The position numbers and the translations under genes are program-made. A DNA stretch of 64,000 nucleotides, from contig SUVO01000002.1 of the NCBI GenBank assembly GCA_015061955.1, positions 94,633 through 158,632 on the forward strand. Direction: 5' to 3'. Below, one piece after another: positions 26,765 through 36,284 of the stretch. This DNA comes from Verrucomicrobiaceae bacterium (GTDB lineage: Bacteria > Verrucomicrobiota > Verrucomicrobiia > Opitutales > Intestinicryptomonadaceae). The notes under the pieces are model-generated. The model had not been told where the DNA came from. It searched no databases and saw only the letters and a program-made list of their open reading frames with translations. Numbering within the stretch: the first letter of the stretch is position 1; each line of letters opens with the position of its first letter.

Positions 26765-28351
26765 CTACGACAAGTCTACAACCTTTACGCCTTCAACAGC
26801 GTTGAGGTTCTTAAGCTCGTTAACTACTTCACCTGTTGGAATGCTATCGAGTTCAAATACGCTCAATGCAGTACCACCGTCCATTCTCGACAATGTCATA
26901 TTAGCAATATTGCAATTATTTTTACCCAATGCAGTACCAATGATACCCAACATACCTGGAGTGTCGTTATTCAAGAGCATCAAAGCACAGTGATTTGTGA
27001 GATTTACCCAAACCTTATAATTGCCAATTTGACTAATTATTGGCTTAGCAATTTTGCCCATAACTGTACCTGCAATGTTTTGAACTGCTCCATTTTCAAA
27101 CACGATATCAACCTCAACAAGTTCCGAGTAATCGGCTTCAGCGCTTGTATTTACGCTTTCAACTTCGATACCCAAGTGCTTCATTTTTGAAGGCGAGTTC
27201 AGATCATTTGCATTTTCTGTAATCTTTGACAAATAACCCTTTTGTACTGCGATTGTCAAAAGTTTGTTATCGATATTACCGAGTTTTCCGAAGTATTTTA
27301 TTACAATCTTCTTTACGCGTTCTGCCGAAATTTGTTGAGCAAATGTACCGAGCTTTTCGCACAAGTGGATATATGGTGAAATTTGCTTCATAGATTCAGC
27401 ATCAACGCTTGGTTTATTGATTGAGTTGCGAATTGCACCACCACTGAGAGCTTCTGCAATAACTTCTGCAACTTCAATACCACAACTTTCTTGTGCTTCC
27501 TTAGTTGATGCACCCAAGTGTGGAGTTAAAACGAGGTTAGGGAAGTCGCGCAATGGACTATCTTTTGCCAATGGTTCCGATTCATAAACGTCTAAACCTG
27601 CTGCTGCAACTTTACCACTTTTAAGAGCTTCAACCAACGCAGTTTCCTTGATGATTCCACCACGTGCGCAATTGAACACGCGCACACCTTTTTTCATCAT
27701 ATCGAAAGCTTTTTCATCAATCATATACTTTGTTGCTTCTGTAAGAGGCATATGTACTGTGATGTAATCAGCTTGTTTAAAGGCATCTTCTAAAGCTACA
27801 ACTTCAACGCCCAAAGTTTTTGCACGAGCTTCTGTGAGGAATGGATCGTATGCCAAAACTTTCATACCGAAAGCCATTGCACGTTTTGCTACTTCGGCAC
27901 CGATTCTTCCCATACCAAGAACTGCCAAAATCTTATTTTTAAGCTCAGTTCCCTTGAACGATTTTCTATCCCAAACACCGTTATGAATTGAAGCGTTTGC
28001 CTGAGTTATAGGACGTGTACCCGCCATAATGTGAGTAAACGTAAGTTCAGCTGTGGCAATTGTATTGCCTGTTGGTGTGTTCATTACAACTACACCTTTT
28101 TCCGACGCTGCAGGTATATCGATATTATCGACACCTACACCAGCTCTACCTACTGCCTTGAGTTTCGACGCACAAGCCAAAACATCGGCAGTGATTTTGG
28201 TTTCGCTTCTGACGATAACTGCATCAGCGTCCTTAATCAGCTCTTTTATTTGCTCTGGAGTTGAACCGTATGCTTCAACTGTCTCAAAGCCTTGATTTTT
28301 GAGTAATTCTACGCCCTTTGGCGAGATTGGATCTGCTACTAATACTTTCAT
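26765..28351 (-). CDS. serA: D-3-phosphoglycerate dehydrogenase SerA
   Basis: SerA oxidises 3-phosphoglycerate, the first committed step to serine. The 528-residue protein starts at the ATG at 28351 (MKVLVADPISPKGVELL), the family's usual N-terminus; an in-frame ATG at 28384 would add eleven residues that do not fit. It has GRAGVGVDNIDIPAA, the NAD-binding VLGMGRIGAEVAKR, the catalytic NCARGGIIKE and LTPHLGASTKEAQ, an intervening domain at about 320-445, and a C-terminal ACT domain (about 455-528). This is the long type I form, as in Bacillus and Mycobacterium. Confidence 0.95.
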   Translation of the reverse strand: MKVLVADPISPKGVELLKNQGFETVEAYGSTPEQIKELIKDADAVIVRSETKITADVLACASKLKAVGRAGVGVDNIDIPAASEKGVVVMNTPTGNTIATAELTFTHIMAGTRPITQANASIHNGVWDRKSFKGTELKNKILAVLGMGRIGAEVAKRAMAFGMKVLAYDPFLTEARAKTLGVEVVALEDAFKQADYITVHMPLTEATKYMIDEKAFDMMKKGVRVFNCARGGIIKETALVEALKSGKVAAAGLDVYESEPLAKDSPLRDFPNLVLTPHLGASTKEAQESCGIEVAEVIAEALSGGAIRNSINKPSVDAESMKQISPYIHLCEKLGTFAQQISAERVKKIVIKYFGKLGNIDNKLLTIAVQKGYLSKITENANDLNSPSKMKHLGIEVESVNTSAEADYSELVEVDIVFENGAVQNIAGTVMGKIAKPIISQIGNYKVWVNLTNHCALMLLNNDTPGMLGIIGTALGKNNCNIANMTLSRMDGGTALSVFELDSIPTGEVVNELKNLNAVEGVKVVDLS

Positions 28352-28490
28352 AATTTTAAGCTTAATCGCGGGACTGTTTTCCAACTCGATTAAGAAACTA
28401 TAAGCTTGGCAGAAAGTACAGGTTTGTCAAATAAATTTGCCTAAGTAATTTACAAAAGAAACAACTTTTTTACAGGGATACAAATTTTGT

Positions 28491-30131
28491 TTACTTAGTG
28501 TAGAGCGTTATTGTTGATTTCCCTGTAATTATTGTATTATTAGCATTTTTTGTTTTTGCTTGTGTGTTTTGATTACCTTTTATGTTTGTATGTACTGTAA
28601 AACTTGGTACGCACGACGACGACACATCAACACGCAATTTATCACCTTTTTCAAACATAAACGAGTGTTCAACCATTTCAAAATCAATTTGAGCAACTGA
28701 ATTTGGTTTATAATTTTTCACCTCACGAAGTACCGATGTTATATCGTCTCGCAACGAGTATGTTTTACCATTGTTCTTTACTATATTTACACGCACATAG
28801 AAGCATGTGTCTTCACAATCAGTTTTTACACTTAGCGAAACTTTCATTTTACCTTCAACTATTGTGTTTTTTTCGAAAGGAGCAGACACAAACGAAATTA
28901 TATCTGGGCGAGAGTTTGGTTTACTTTGTTCTTGCATTCCACCAAATGTGTGTGCAACGCCTCCCCTGAATTTTGCAGGTTTTTTAGGATAATAAACGTA
29001 TGTAATTTCAGTTGGAGTGGTAGCTGATTTATCTAATGTTCTATTTTTATTTAGGTAGAACTTCAATTCATTTGGGGCATTTTTTATATCTGTTGCAGTA
29101 ATCCACTTATTCTGCCAAAGCGAATACCACTTAACTTTACTCAATTCTATAAATTTTAGTTTTTCCGTTTTGCGAATATGGTTAAACCAATTTACTTCAT
29201 AATCTTTACATGCTTCTATTAATGAGCCATTGGGGAATTTGACTATTCCTCTATTTACGTTGTGTTGATATGGCGTTATAAGCAATGCACAATTTTTTCT
29301 ATTTTCTTGTGGAATAGATCTCCACATCTCTAAAATTCCTTCTGTGAAAATATCGTAAAAGGATGTAACTAAGAGGATAGGAATTTTCGATTTAATTATA
29401 GCATTGCGATACTCTGAACCACCTGCTTGCGTATCCCAAAATGGAGAATTTCTATCGGGGTGCAGTAGTGGGGTATCGAACATTTCAACACTATGACCAA
29501 ATATTTTTTTTGATAAATCTGTAAGTGGAAATACGTTGTATTTATTGACTTTTTTATTGCGTTGTATAGTGGAATTTTTTCGATATTCTTTTGTAAACCA
29601 ATTCCCATATAATCCCATTTTAAAAAAGCCTTTACGGTAGAATAAGTTATAAAGCTCTACATCCATAACTCGCAAAATTGCACCTTTAACATCGTATGGA
29701 TTTGTTTCAAGATATGAAATGTGAATGCCTGCTGTATAACTATTTCCACTAAGAAAAATTTCACCATTGTAGAAAGGTTGTTTTCTTATCCAGTCGAGCA
29801 ATGCCAAACCATCTTTGCGTTCGTCTTTAAATGGATAACGTTCACCTTCTGATTTACCAGCACCTCGCGTATGTTGATAGATTACGGCATAACCACTTTT
29901 TACTAAATGTTCAAATCTTTGTTTTACTTTCTCTATGGTTTCTTTTTTTGATGTGTATGGTGTTCTATATACAACTACTGGATATTTCCCTGTACTAGAT
30001 GGTGTTATTGAAACTGTGTAAAATTTTACACCATCTTCGTATGGCACCATAAATTCTTTTATATTATTTGCGCAAGTTATAGAAGCAAGTCCTAAGAATA
30101 AAAGTGATTTAAAAAAAAGCGATATATTCAT
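28491..30131 (-). CDS. Exported CocE/NonD-type (S15 family) hydrolase
   Basis: A 546-residue exported alpha/beta hydrolase. The ATG at 30131 gives signal peptide MNISLFFKSLLFLGLASITCA; an upstream in-frame start at 30167 would place 12 residues before it. The nucleophile is in FLSGNSYTAG near residue 125, the strand before it is QHTRGAGKSEGERYPF, and the C-terminal beta-sandwich domain (from about residue 370) is the X-Pro dipeptidyl-peptidase C-terminal type. Substrates in this family range from peptides to esters; which one applies here is unknown. Location should be periplasmic or outside. Confidence 0.8.
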   Translation of the reverse strand: MNISLFFKSLLFLGLASITCANNIKEFMVPYEDGVKFYTVSITPSSTGKYPVVVYRTPYTSKKETIEKVKQRFEHLVKSGYAVIYQHTRGAGKSEGERYPFKDERKDGLALLDWIRKQPFYNGEIFLSGNSYTAGIHISYLETNPYDVKGAILRVMDVELYNLFYRKGFFKMGLYGNWFTKEYRKNSTIQRNKKVNKYNVFPLTDLSKKIFGHSVEMFDTPLLHPDRNSPFWDTQAGGSEYRNAIIKSKIPILLVTSFYDIFTEGILEMWRSIPQENRKNCALLITPYQHNVNRGIVKFPNGSLIEACKDYEVNWFNHIRKTEKLKFIELSKVKWYSLWQNKWITATDIKNAPNELKFYLNKNRTLDKSATTPTEITYVYYPKKPAKFRGGVAHTFGGMQEQSKPNSRPDIISFVSAPFEKNTIVEGKMKVSLSVKTDCEDTCFYVRVNIVKNNGKTYSLRDDITSVLREVKNYKPNSVAQIDFEMVEHSFMFEKGDKLRVDVSSSCVPSFTVHTNIKGNQNTQAKTKNANNTIITGKSTITLYTK

Positions 30132-30173
30132 ATTCGCAGAATGATATATAGCTTTAAAATAAGTCAAGTTTAT

Positions 30174-30602
30174 TTACGGGGTATGATTTAGGATAAGCTG
30201 TATTTTATTTTCTCCCATTAGATAGAGCTTTGTGTTTTCTATTTTGTATGAATTTACTTTTGAAAGGGCTGTTAAGAATTTCATTTCATATTCGCCAAAT
30301 TCTCCAGCTCGGCGAGTAGAGAATACGTTTGATAGTATCAGATTTTTACCTTCAACTTTATACTCGCCGCCAAAGAGATTTACACCCGACATTCCGTTTA
30401 TTTTTCCATCTGAATTAAATTTTATAAATACTTCTCCGAACGCCGATTTTTCATTCGGTGCTTTGGCTGACCCTTGTTCATTTAAAAATTCAGGTTTCCA
30501 CAAACCTTCAATTGTTTGTTTTTCCGATGTACAGGTATTATCGGAACAACCATTCAAAACAGATATTAAAGAAACTATAACTAAGACGAAAAATTTTTTC
30601 AT
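30174..30602 (-). CDS. META/HslJ-like lipoprotein
   Basis: A 142-residue lipoprotein starting at 30602 with signal MKKFFVLVIVSLISVLNGC; Cys19 is in a lipobox (VLNGC). The longer frame from 30647 would run into a terminator hairpin. The mature part matches the META/HslJ domain: IEGLWKPEF, DGKINGMSGVNLFGGEY, STRRAGEFGEYEMKFLTALS and IENTKLYLM. These proteins sit in the periplasm or outer membrane and are linked to stress tolerance; no enzymatic activity is known. It lies 42 bases upstream of the S15-type hydrolase on the same strand. Confidence 0.75.
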   Translation of the reverse strand: MKKFFVLVIVSLISVLNGCSDNTCTSEKQTIEGLWKPEFLNEQGSAKAPNEKSAFGEVFIKFNSDGKINGMSGVNLFGGEYKVEGKNLILSNVFSTRRAGEFGEYEMKFLTALSKVNSYKIENTKLYLMGENKIQLILNHTP

Positions 30603-30639
30603 ACATTCAAAGACATTTTCTTTCTTGAAAAGTTCAACA

Positions 30640-30664
30640 AAAACCACCGTATCACGGTGGTTTT
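30640..30664 (-). terminator. Terminator of the lut operon
   Basis: AAAACCACCGT and ACGGTGGTTTT form a perfect 11-bp stem with a 3-base loop just past the lutC stop codon, followed by T residues on the minus strand. Confidence 0.85.
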
Positions 30665-30679
30665 CAACAGTATTAAGTG

Positions 30680-31270
30680 CTATTGCAAAAATACAATCTG
30701 TTGACCTGGACCATGTACACCTTCAACAAGTACGCCTTCAACATCGGTTGTTTTTGACGGACCTGCAACAAATATTGCATAAGGGGTATCGGTTAATACT
30801 TTTTCCAAGCCTTCTTCTATTGTACGAACGATATCGCTTTTATTCAATATTGCAACGTGTACCCATGGAGCAATAGACGTCATTCTGTCGGCAGTGTCGG
30901 CATCTTTCAAGACAAACGCACCACTCTCAGCAATTGCATACGATGCTCTACTTACACCAAAATCGTATTGGTCGGGATTTGATCTATCGAACTGACGCAC
31001 AACTTCAAACGAATTTTCCAAACCAAAAGTATTTTCTACTTTTTCATCTATTACGCCTTTTTTGCAACCAAGCTCATTTAATTTTGCCACGAGCTCATCA
31101 GCACTTTCTACAATTATACCATGATTTGCACCAAAATTGCGTGCAAATGCTTCGAGTATTGTTCCTGCTGTTGCAGTAGTTGATACGGTATCGGCACACG
31201 AGTATTCTGGCAATTGCTTCGATACTTTTTGTGCCTTGCGAACATTATTTATAAATTCTTGCTTATCCAT
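30680..31270 (-). CDS. lutC: Lactate utilisation protein C (LUD domain)
   Basis: A 196-residue LUD-domain protein, the third subunit of the LutABC L-lactate oxidation complex. The ATG at 31270 (MDKQEFINNVRKAQK) is chosen over an upstream frame extension that would lie inside lutB. Visible LUD features are VSRASYAIAESGAFVLKDA near residue 104, APWVHVAILNKSDIV and FVAGPSKTTDVEGVLVEGVH near the end. The start overlaps the lutB stop by 8 bases. With LutA and LutB it should oxidise lactate to pyruvate at the cytoplasmic membrane. Confidence 0.88.
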   Translation of the reverse strand: MDKQEFINNVRKAQKVSKQLPEYSCADTVSTTATAGTILEAFARNFGANHGIIVESADELVAKLNELGCKKGVIDEKVENTFGLENSFEVVRQFDRSNPDQYDFGVSRASYAIAESGAFVLKDADTADRMTSIAPWVHVAILNKSDIVRTIEEGLEKVLTDTPYAIFVAGPSKTTDVEGVLVEGVHGPGQQIVFLQ

Positions 31271-32639
31271 TTTTCTTGAACCACTTTCTAAAGTTGCCAC
31301 CTTTGAATTTAGGTAGAGTTCTAGTTTTTAACCAACGTCCGAGTGGACCAACTTTGAACCAATCGAGTGGTATAAAGTTTGCCAATTTGTTGAATGGAAC
31401 TCCCAAACGCCACAACTTTGGCGATGTTGCCAATATTGCCCAACCTTTGAAATTGATGTCGTTTGCAACTTTGCAATGTCTACGTTTTGCTTCATCACGC
31501 ATTTGTACAATCAATTCTGGCAATGGAATTTTTGCAGGGCAAACTTCGGCACAACCACCACACAACGAGCATGCTTTTGGTAGATCGGCATATTTACTAA
31601 AATCCTTGCCTGCCAACAATGGCGACAACACTATTCCCAATGGTCCTGGGTAAACAGCTCTATAAGCATGACCACCTACCAAACGGAAAACAGGGCATTT
31701 ATTCATACAAGCACCGCAACGCATACACTTTAAGATGTCGGCAAAGTTACTTGCAAGAATATCACTTCTGCCGTTGTCGAGGAAAATCAAATACATTTCT
31801 TCTGGGCTATTTTTAGATTTTCCAGAACCAGCTACGAAATCGGTATACACTGTCGAATGTTGACCTGTTGCACTTCTGCCGAGCAAATTCAAGAACACTG
31901 ATAGCTCGCGAGCCGAAGGGATAACTTTTTCAAATCCAGCTATTGCTATATGCGTTTTTGCACCAGCCATTGAGAAGCGTGAATTACCTTCGTTAGTTGC
32001 AAGAACTATTGCACCTTCCTTTGCCAAAACATAATTTGCACCACTTATAACTACATCGGCATTGAAGTACTTTTTACGCAGATATTTTCTGGCGTTTAGT
32101 GTAATGTGTGTTGGTTCTTCATCGTATGGAGCAATTCCATGTTTTTCAAACGATGCAGCGATGTCGTCGCGTTTGCGATGTATTGCAGGCTTTACGATAT
32201 GCGACGGACGTTCTCCATCTATCTGAATTATCAATTCGCCGAGGTCGGTTTCCATTGCCTCTACACCATTTGCTTCGAGGTAATGATTAAGCTCGATTTC
32301 TTCGGTCGTCATGCTTTTTACTTTGACGACATTCTTAGCATTTTTGCTTTTTACAATTTCGAGAATTTGCTTTTTTGCTTCGTCGGCATCTTTTGCGAAC
32401 AAAACTTTTATTCCGTTTGCTTCGAGCGATTTCACTGCTTGTTCGAGGTTATCGGCAAGATTCATCGACTTTATCTGATTTGCCAATTCTCGCAAATGCA
32501 ATGTTTTGTTTGCTTCGGGATATGCTTGTTCTAAGCACTTTTCACGCGCAATTGTACTGCCGACACTCGCAGTTGTAAGAGCATCTTTTATATTTGGATT
32601 TATATCGGCACAAAATTTATCTATTGGTTGATTAGCCAT
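31263..32639 (-). CDS. lutB: Lactate utilisation iron-sulfur protein LutB
   Basis: A 458-residue iron-sulfur subunit of the LutABC complex. The ATG at 32639 fuses with the lutA stop (TAATG), which decides the start over a longer open frame. An N-terminal LUD domain (residues about 60-290) includes KSMTTEEIELNHYL and LATNEGNSRFS. Two ferredoxin-type 4Fe-4S motifs follow: CMRCGACMNKCP near residue 300 and CSLCGGCAEVCP near residue 352. The C-terminus is basic and ends RKWFKKNG. Tight overlap with both neighbours indicates a single operon. Confidence 0.93.
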   Translation of the reverse strand: MANQPIDKFCADINPNIKDALTTASVGSTIAREKCLEQAYPEANKTLHLRELANQIKSMNLADNLEQAVKSLEANGIKVLFAKDADEAKKQILEIVKSKNAKNVVKVKSMTTEEIELNHYLEANGVEAMETDLGELIIQIDGERPSHIVKPAIHRKRDDIAASFEKHGIAPYDEEPTHITLNARKYLRKKYFNADVVISGANYVLAKEGAIVLATNEGNSRFSMAGAKTHIAIAGFEKVIPSARELSVFLNLLGRSATGQHSTVYTDFVAGSGKSKNSPEEMYLIFLDNGRSDILASNFADILKCMRCGACMNKCPVFRLVGGHAYRAVYPGPLGIVLSPLLAGKDFSKYADLPKACSLCGGCAEVCPAKIPLPELIVQMRDEAKRRHCKVANDINFKGWAILATSPKLWRLGVPFNKLANFIPLDWFKVGPLGRWLKTRTLPKFKGGNFRKWFKKNG

Positions 32640-33409
32640 TATAGAAGCCCTCCGTTTCGCAATGCTTGTGCGTAGATTTGGCAGACGTGTTGTGCTGGAT
32701 ATTTTATACCCAAGCGTTCGGCAATACCACGCTGATGCAATAGGCACGATGTATCGGCAGCTGTTATTATATCTGGGTTTGGAGCTGTAATTTTACGAAC
32801 TTTCTTTTCGCCCATTTCAGAAGAAAGTTGAGGGAATACTACCGAGAATGTTCCACCAAAGCCACAGCAACCTTCGCTATCGAACTGTGCAATTTCAATG
32901 CCTTCTATCGACTTCAAAAGTTTTATCATTGCTTCTGGTGTACCTGTACCTTTGGTATGGCACGATTGGTGAACTGCAACTTTTGCATTGAGTTTTCCAC
33001 CAATCTTTTCAACACCGAGAGCGTTTACCAAATAATCGTTAAGCTCCCAAACGCGTTCAGCAAAGGCTTGTACTTTTTGTTTTGTAGGTTCGTCTTGGTC
33101 TTTGAATGCAATTAGAGCCGAATCGAACAACATTGCTGCACACGAGCCACTTGGAACTATAACTGGATAATCGTTTTCGCTGAAGGCTTCAATTGTGTGC
33201 AAAATTACTTTTCTTGCACTTGCAAAATCGCCACTATTGAAAGCTGGCTGACCGCAACAAGTCTGATTTTGTGGTAAAATTACTTTACAGCCAAACTTTT
33301 TTAAAATTTCTACGGCACTTTTTGCGGCATCGGCAAAGATAGCGTCGCATAGGCATGTTGCCATAAAATTTACAACGTTGCCTGTCTTTCTATTTTTTGG
33401 AGGATTCAT
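32639..33409 (-). CDS. lutA: Lactate utilisation protein LutA (CCG-domain oxidoreductase)
   Basis: A 256-residue protein with two cysteine-rich CCG domains: QTCCGQPAFNSGDFASA near residue 45 and DSEGCCGFGGTFS near residue 177, as in LutA/GlpC/HdrB-type subunits. The family normally begins at about FMATCLCDAIF (residue 15), so the start could be slightly internal, but no better initiation signal is seen. It is first of the lutA-lutB-lutC operon. No lactate permease or LutR-type regulator is adjacent. Confidence 0.92.
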   Translation of the reverse strand: MNPPKNRKTGNVVNFMATCLCDAIFADAAKSAVEILKKFGCKVILPQNQTCCGQPAFNSGDFASARKVILHTIEAFSENDYPVIVPSGSCAAMLFDSALIAFKDQDEPTKQKVQAFAERVWELNDYLVNALGVEKIGGKLNAKVAVHQSCHTKGTGTPEAMIKLLKSIEGIEIAQFDSEGCCGFGGTFSVVFPQLSSEMGEKKVRKITAPNPDIITAADTSCLLHQRGIAERLGIKYPAQHVCQIYAQALRNGGLL

Positions 33410-33514
33410 TGGTTTTTGTTTTTATTATTTGTGATTTTGTGAAGTTATTACAACTATCCCAAAATGCAAGTCAAAAACAAACAAGATCATACTATGCAAC
33501 GAACCTATTTACTT

Positions 33515-34150
33515 TTAATTTTCGAATTTAGCTTTTTTATCGGTAATATTGACATCTATCCACGCTTTTATCCAAGCCAAAATTTCTCGAGCATTATTGC
33601 GTAGTTTATAACGAAAGCGAACATTTAATTTTGCATCGTAGGCGATTGCATTTGGCATATCATTTTTATCGCACAAATATAAGGCTCGCTTGGCATGATA
33701 ATACTGCGTTATTATGATAGAAGAATTACATTTAAAAACATTTTTGCATCGGCGAACAGAATCTAAAGTTCTAAAGCCTGCGTAATCAAGGATTATATTT
33801 TCGGCTGGAACTCCCAATGCAATCAGATCATCCTTCATCATCTGAGGTTCGTTGTAATCTTTGCGAGAGTTATCACCACTAACAATTAACTTCTTTACTT
33901 TTTTAGCATGATAAAGTTCGGCAGAAGATTTTATTCTATACTTATAATAATAGTTCAAATTGCCATTAGGTAGAAATTTCCCAGTTCCCAACACGAGAGC
34001 ATATTCACGTTGGGGTACATTTATAATATCAGTGTGAACTTCATAAGTATTTATTTTTAAAATTGTAGAAATTATCAATATCAGAACTACTAATATGGTT
34101 ATTACAAAGCATTTCCGAAAGCTCAAATAATGTATCAATTTTTTTATCAT
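33515..34150 (-). CDS. SanA/YdcF-like DUF218 membrane protein
   Basis: A 211-residue protein with one N-terminal transmembrane helix (about residues 13-32) and a DUF218 domain: YALVLGTGKFLPNG, RIKSSAELYHAKKVKKLIVSGD, and SSIIITQYYHAKRALYLC. SanA-type proteins influence envelope barrier function and vancomycin sensitivity in enterobacteria, and the fold is thought to be a nucleotidyl or lipid-linked hydrolase. The exact reaction is unknown. It lies just downstream of dnaA behind a terminator. Confidence 0.8.
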   Translation of the reverse strand: MIKKLIHYLSFRKCFVITILVVLILIISTILKINTYEVHTDIINVPQREYALVLGTGKFLPNGNLNYYYKYRIKSSAELYHAKKVKKLIVSGDNSRKDYNEPQMMKDDLIALGVPAENIILDYAGFRTLDSVRRCKNVFKCNSSIIITQYYHAKRALYLCDKNDMPNAIAYDAKLNVRFRYKLRNNAREILAWIKAWIDVNITDKKAKFEN

Positions 34151-34210
34151 AGGTTAATAGTTTACAAACAATTATTAATGATTTTTTTATATGTAGAAAA
34201 TAAAATAGTA

Positions 34211-34241
34211 AAAAAAGGAGATTGTTTTTTACAATCTCCAA
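34211..34241 (-). terminator. dnaA terminator
   Basis: TGGAGATTGT and ACAATCTCC pair around an A-rich loop; on the minus strand a run of seven T follows. It lies 23 bases past the dnaA stop. Confidence 0.85.
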
Positions 34242-34263
34242 AGAAAAGTTTTTGACTAAAGTT

Positions 34264-35658
34264 TTATATAGAAAGCATTTTTAGCAGATATTCAACAGCT
34301 CTTTTTATGTCTTCGTCTTGACTCATCATTTGGTCTACAACTCGCATTGCGTGCATTACTGTTGCATGGTTGCGACCACCAAAACGCTTGCCAATTTCCT
34401 CGAGCGAAAGTGTTGTTAGCTTTCGAGATATATACATTGCTATCTGGCGTGGTTGGGCAATGTTTACAGGACGTGCCTTACCACAGAGTTGTTCAACATC
34501 AATTCTAAAATATTCTGCAGTTTTGCGTTGAATTTTCTCAACATCAATAAGCTGACATTCTTCTTCTTCAAGCAATACATTTGAAAGCAACTGTTGTGCT
34601 TTTTCCAAAGAAATTACTGAATCTTTACTGATTAGCGTTGCGTAGCCGATTAGGTTTGTCAAAGCGCCTTCCATACGGCGTACATTTTTTGTAAAACGAC
34701 GTGCAACAAAGTCGACAGCTTCGGGTGATATTGATACTTCTGATTTCGACGCTTCTATTTTCTTTTGCAAGATAGCCAAGCGTGTTTCGTAATCTGGTGC
34801 TTGAATATCTACCGAAACACCCCAACTAAAACGTGTTACCAAGCGTTGTTCTATATCGGCAACTTCGTTTATTGGTCTATCGCACGACAACACTATCTGT
34901 TTGCCAGAGTGGAAAAGTTCGTTGAATGTGTGGAAAAATTCGTTTTGCGACGCTTCTTTCTTTGCAAAGAACTGAACATCGTCAATCAAAAGAACGTCTG
35001 CCTGACGGCACTTTTGACGGAACGATGCTATATTGCCAGCTTTCATTGCTGCAATATAATCGTTAACAAAGCTTTCCGACGACAAATATACAATGTTCTT
35101 TTCTGGATTATTCTTTAACACAAAATGTGCTATTGCGTGCATCAAGTGAGTTTTTCCCAAGCCTGTTGCTCCGTAAATGAACAACGGATTAAACGCTACA
35201 CCCAAGTTTTGTGCAACTGCCAACGCTGCCGAGTATGCAAACTCGTTGCTTTCGCCAACTATAAAATTTTCAAAAGTGTTTCTTGGAGAAATAGGGGTGT
35301 TTATGCGAACTTGCTTAGTTTCTACTATTGCTCTTTGTCGTGCTACTGGTTGTGTACGTTCGATAGGGGATTGAACTATTGCTTCTTGGTCGTCTGGTTT
35401 AGAAGTTATATTTACTTTTATATTTCTTCCACAAACTATCGACAAATTTTTAAACAATAAATCGGCATAGTTATCTTTGAGCCACATTGCTGCGAAATCA
35501 TTTTCAGCCAAAAGCTCAATACAATCTTCTGTTCCGCCAATACACTCCAAGTTTTTAAACCACGACGCAAACATTTCAGCCGAAAGCTCATTCTCTATTT
35601 GAGACTTAGCTTTCGACCAAATTTGTGTAGGGTAAAATTCTTGTATTTGATCTATCAT
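34264..35658 (-). CDS. dnaA: Chromosomal replication initiator DnaA
   Basis: DnaA binds oriC boxes and opens the duplex. The 464-residue protein has domain I (residues 1-85, WSKAKSQIENELSAEMFASWF), a variable linker, the AAA+ domain with Walker A FIYGATGLGKTHLMHAI near residue 160 and Walker B VLLIDDVQFF near residue 222, and domain IV with the DNA-binding signature RFGGRNHATVMHAMR near residue 433. The usual GGRDHS motif reads GGRNHA. The 626-base non-coding region upstream holds DnaA-box-like sites, so autoregulation is likely. No Shine-Dalgarno-like sequence precedes the ATG. Confidence 0.97.
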   Translation of the reverse strand: MIDQIQEFYPTQIWSKAKSQIENELSAEMFASWFKNLECIGGTEDCIELLAENDFAAMWLKDNYADLLFKNLSIVCGRNIKVNITSKPDDQEAIVQSPIERTQPVARQRAIVETKQVRINTPISPRNTFENFIVGESNEFAYSAALAVAQNLGVAFNPLFIYGATGLGKTHLMHAIAHFVLKNNPEKNIVYLSSESFVNDYIAAMKAGNIASFRQKCRQADVLLIDDVQFFAKKEASQNEFFHTFNELFHSGKQIVLSCDRPINEVADIEQRLVTRFSWGVSVDIQAPDYETRLAILQKKIEASKSEVSISPEAVDFVARRFTKNVRRMEGALTNLIGYATLISKDSVISLEKAQQLLSNVLLEEEECQLIDVEKIQRKTAEYFRIDVEQLCGKARPVNIAQPRQIAMYISRKLTTLSLEEIGKRFGGRNHATVMHAMRVVDQMMSQDEDIKRAVEYLLKMLSI

Positions 35659-36284
35659 TTTTTTTATTGTGTATGTTTATTCACAAAAAAGGGGTATGTT
35701 CGTCAAGCTAATTCGTAAAGAATTTTCAAGTAGCTTATTTGCTTGAGGTTGCGCCATTTTCTATGAATGTGAAATGTTTAAATTGTTTGGTTTGGGGTTG
35801 CAAGTTATTGTTTGTTAGTGTGTTAAACTTGTTTCAAACTTGCTTTTTATTTTGCGATATCAATTTGCAATCAAATTTCTTTATCGTAAATACAAACTAT
35901 AATCCACGTTTTTGCGAAAGTTGCAAGAAGAACTTTTATACAAGTTATTAACAATACAATTGTGAATAACTTTTTAAAAAAAAATCTTGCCAAATAAAAG
36001 AATTACACTCTATTGCCCAAAGTGTGTATTTATGGTGGGTTTTACTATTTGTCTTTGTTTACATATCTATTTATGTGGATTTGTGGATATATATATGACT
36101 TTATTTGTTGAAAATCATTTAGATATGTTTATATTATTGTGTGTTTTTCATACATAAAATGACTTGTTTTAATTTTTTGATAGTTTTTTATTACAAAATT
36201 GTACACTTTTTTTTAGTCAGATTTTAAGAAAATTTTTGACACTTTTATGTTTTAACTGCATTTTCTCACTCATAAAAATACTTT
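35659..36284. other. Candidate replication origin (oriC) between dnaA and ruvX
   Basis: A very AT-rich 626-base stretch without a convincing gene. DnaA-box-like nonamers: TTATTCACA at 35677-35685 (+), its reverse complement TGTGAATAA at 35961-35969, and a tandem TGTGGATTT/TGTGGATAT at 36074-36090 (minus-strand boxes). Long A/T tracts at about 36150-36240 could serve as the unwinding element. Location beside dnaA and the mostly outward-facing nearest genes (dnaA left, ruvX-truA right) agree with an origin. Inference; no skew was computed. Confidence 0.55.

Noticed and set aside
32640..32747. N-terminal extension of lutB
   Set aside because: Lies within lutA; the TAATG junction and family N-terminus mark the start at 32639.
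35739..35951. Short open frame inside the dnaA-ruvX gap
   Set aside because: Low-complexity Cys/Phe-rich translation, no start signal and no known motif; lies among DnaA-box-like sites.
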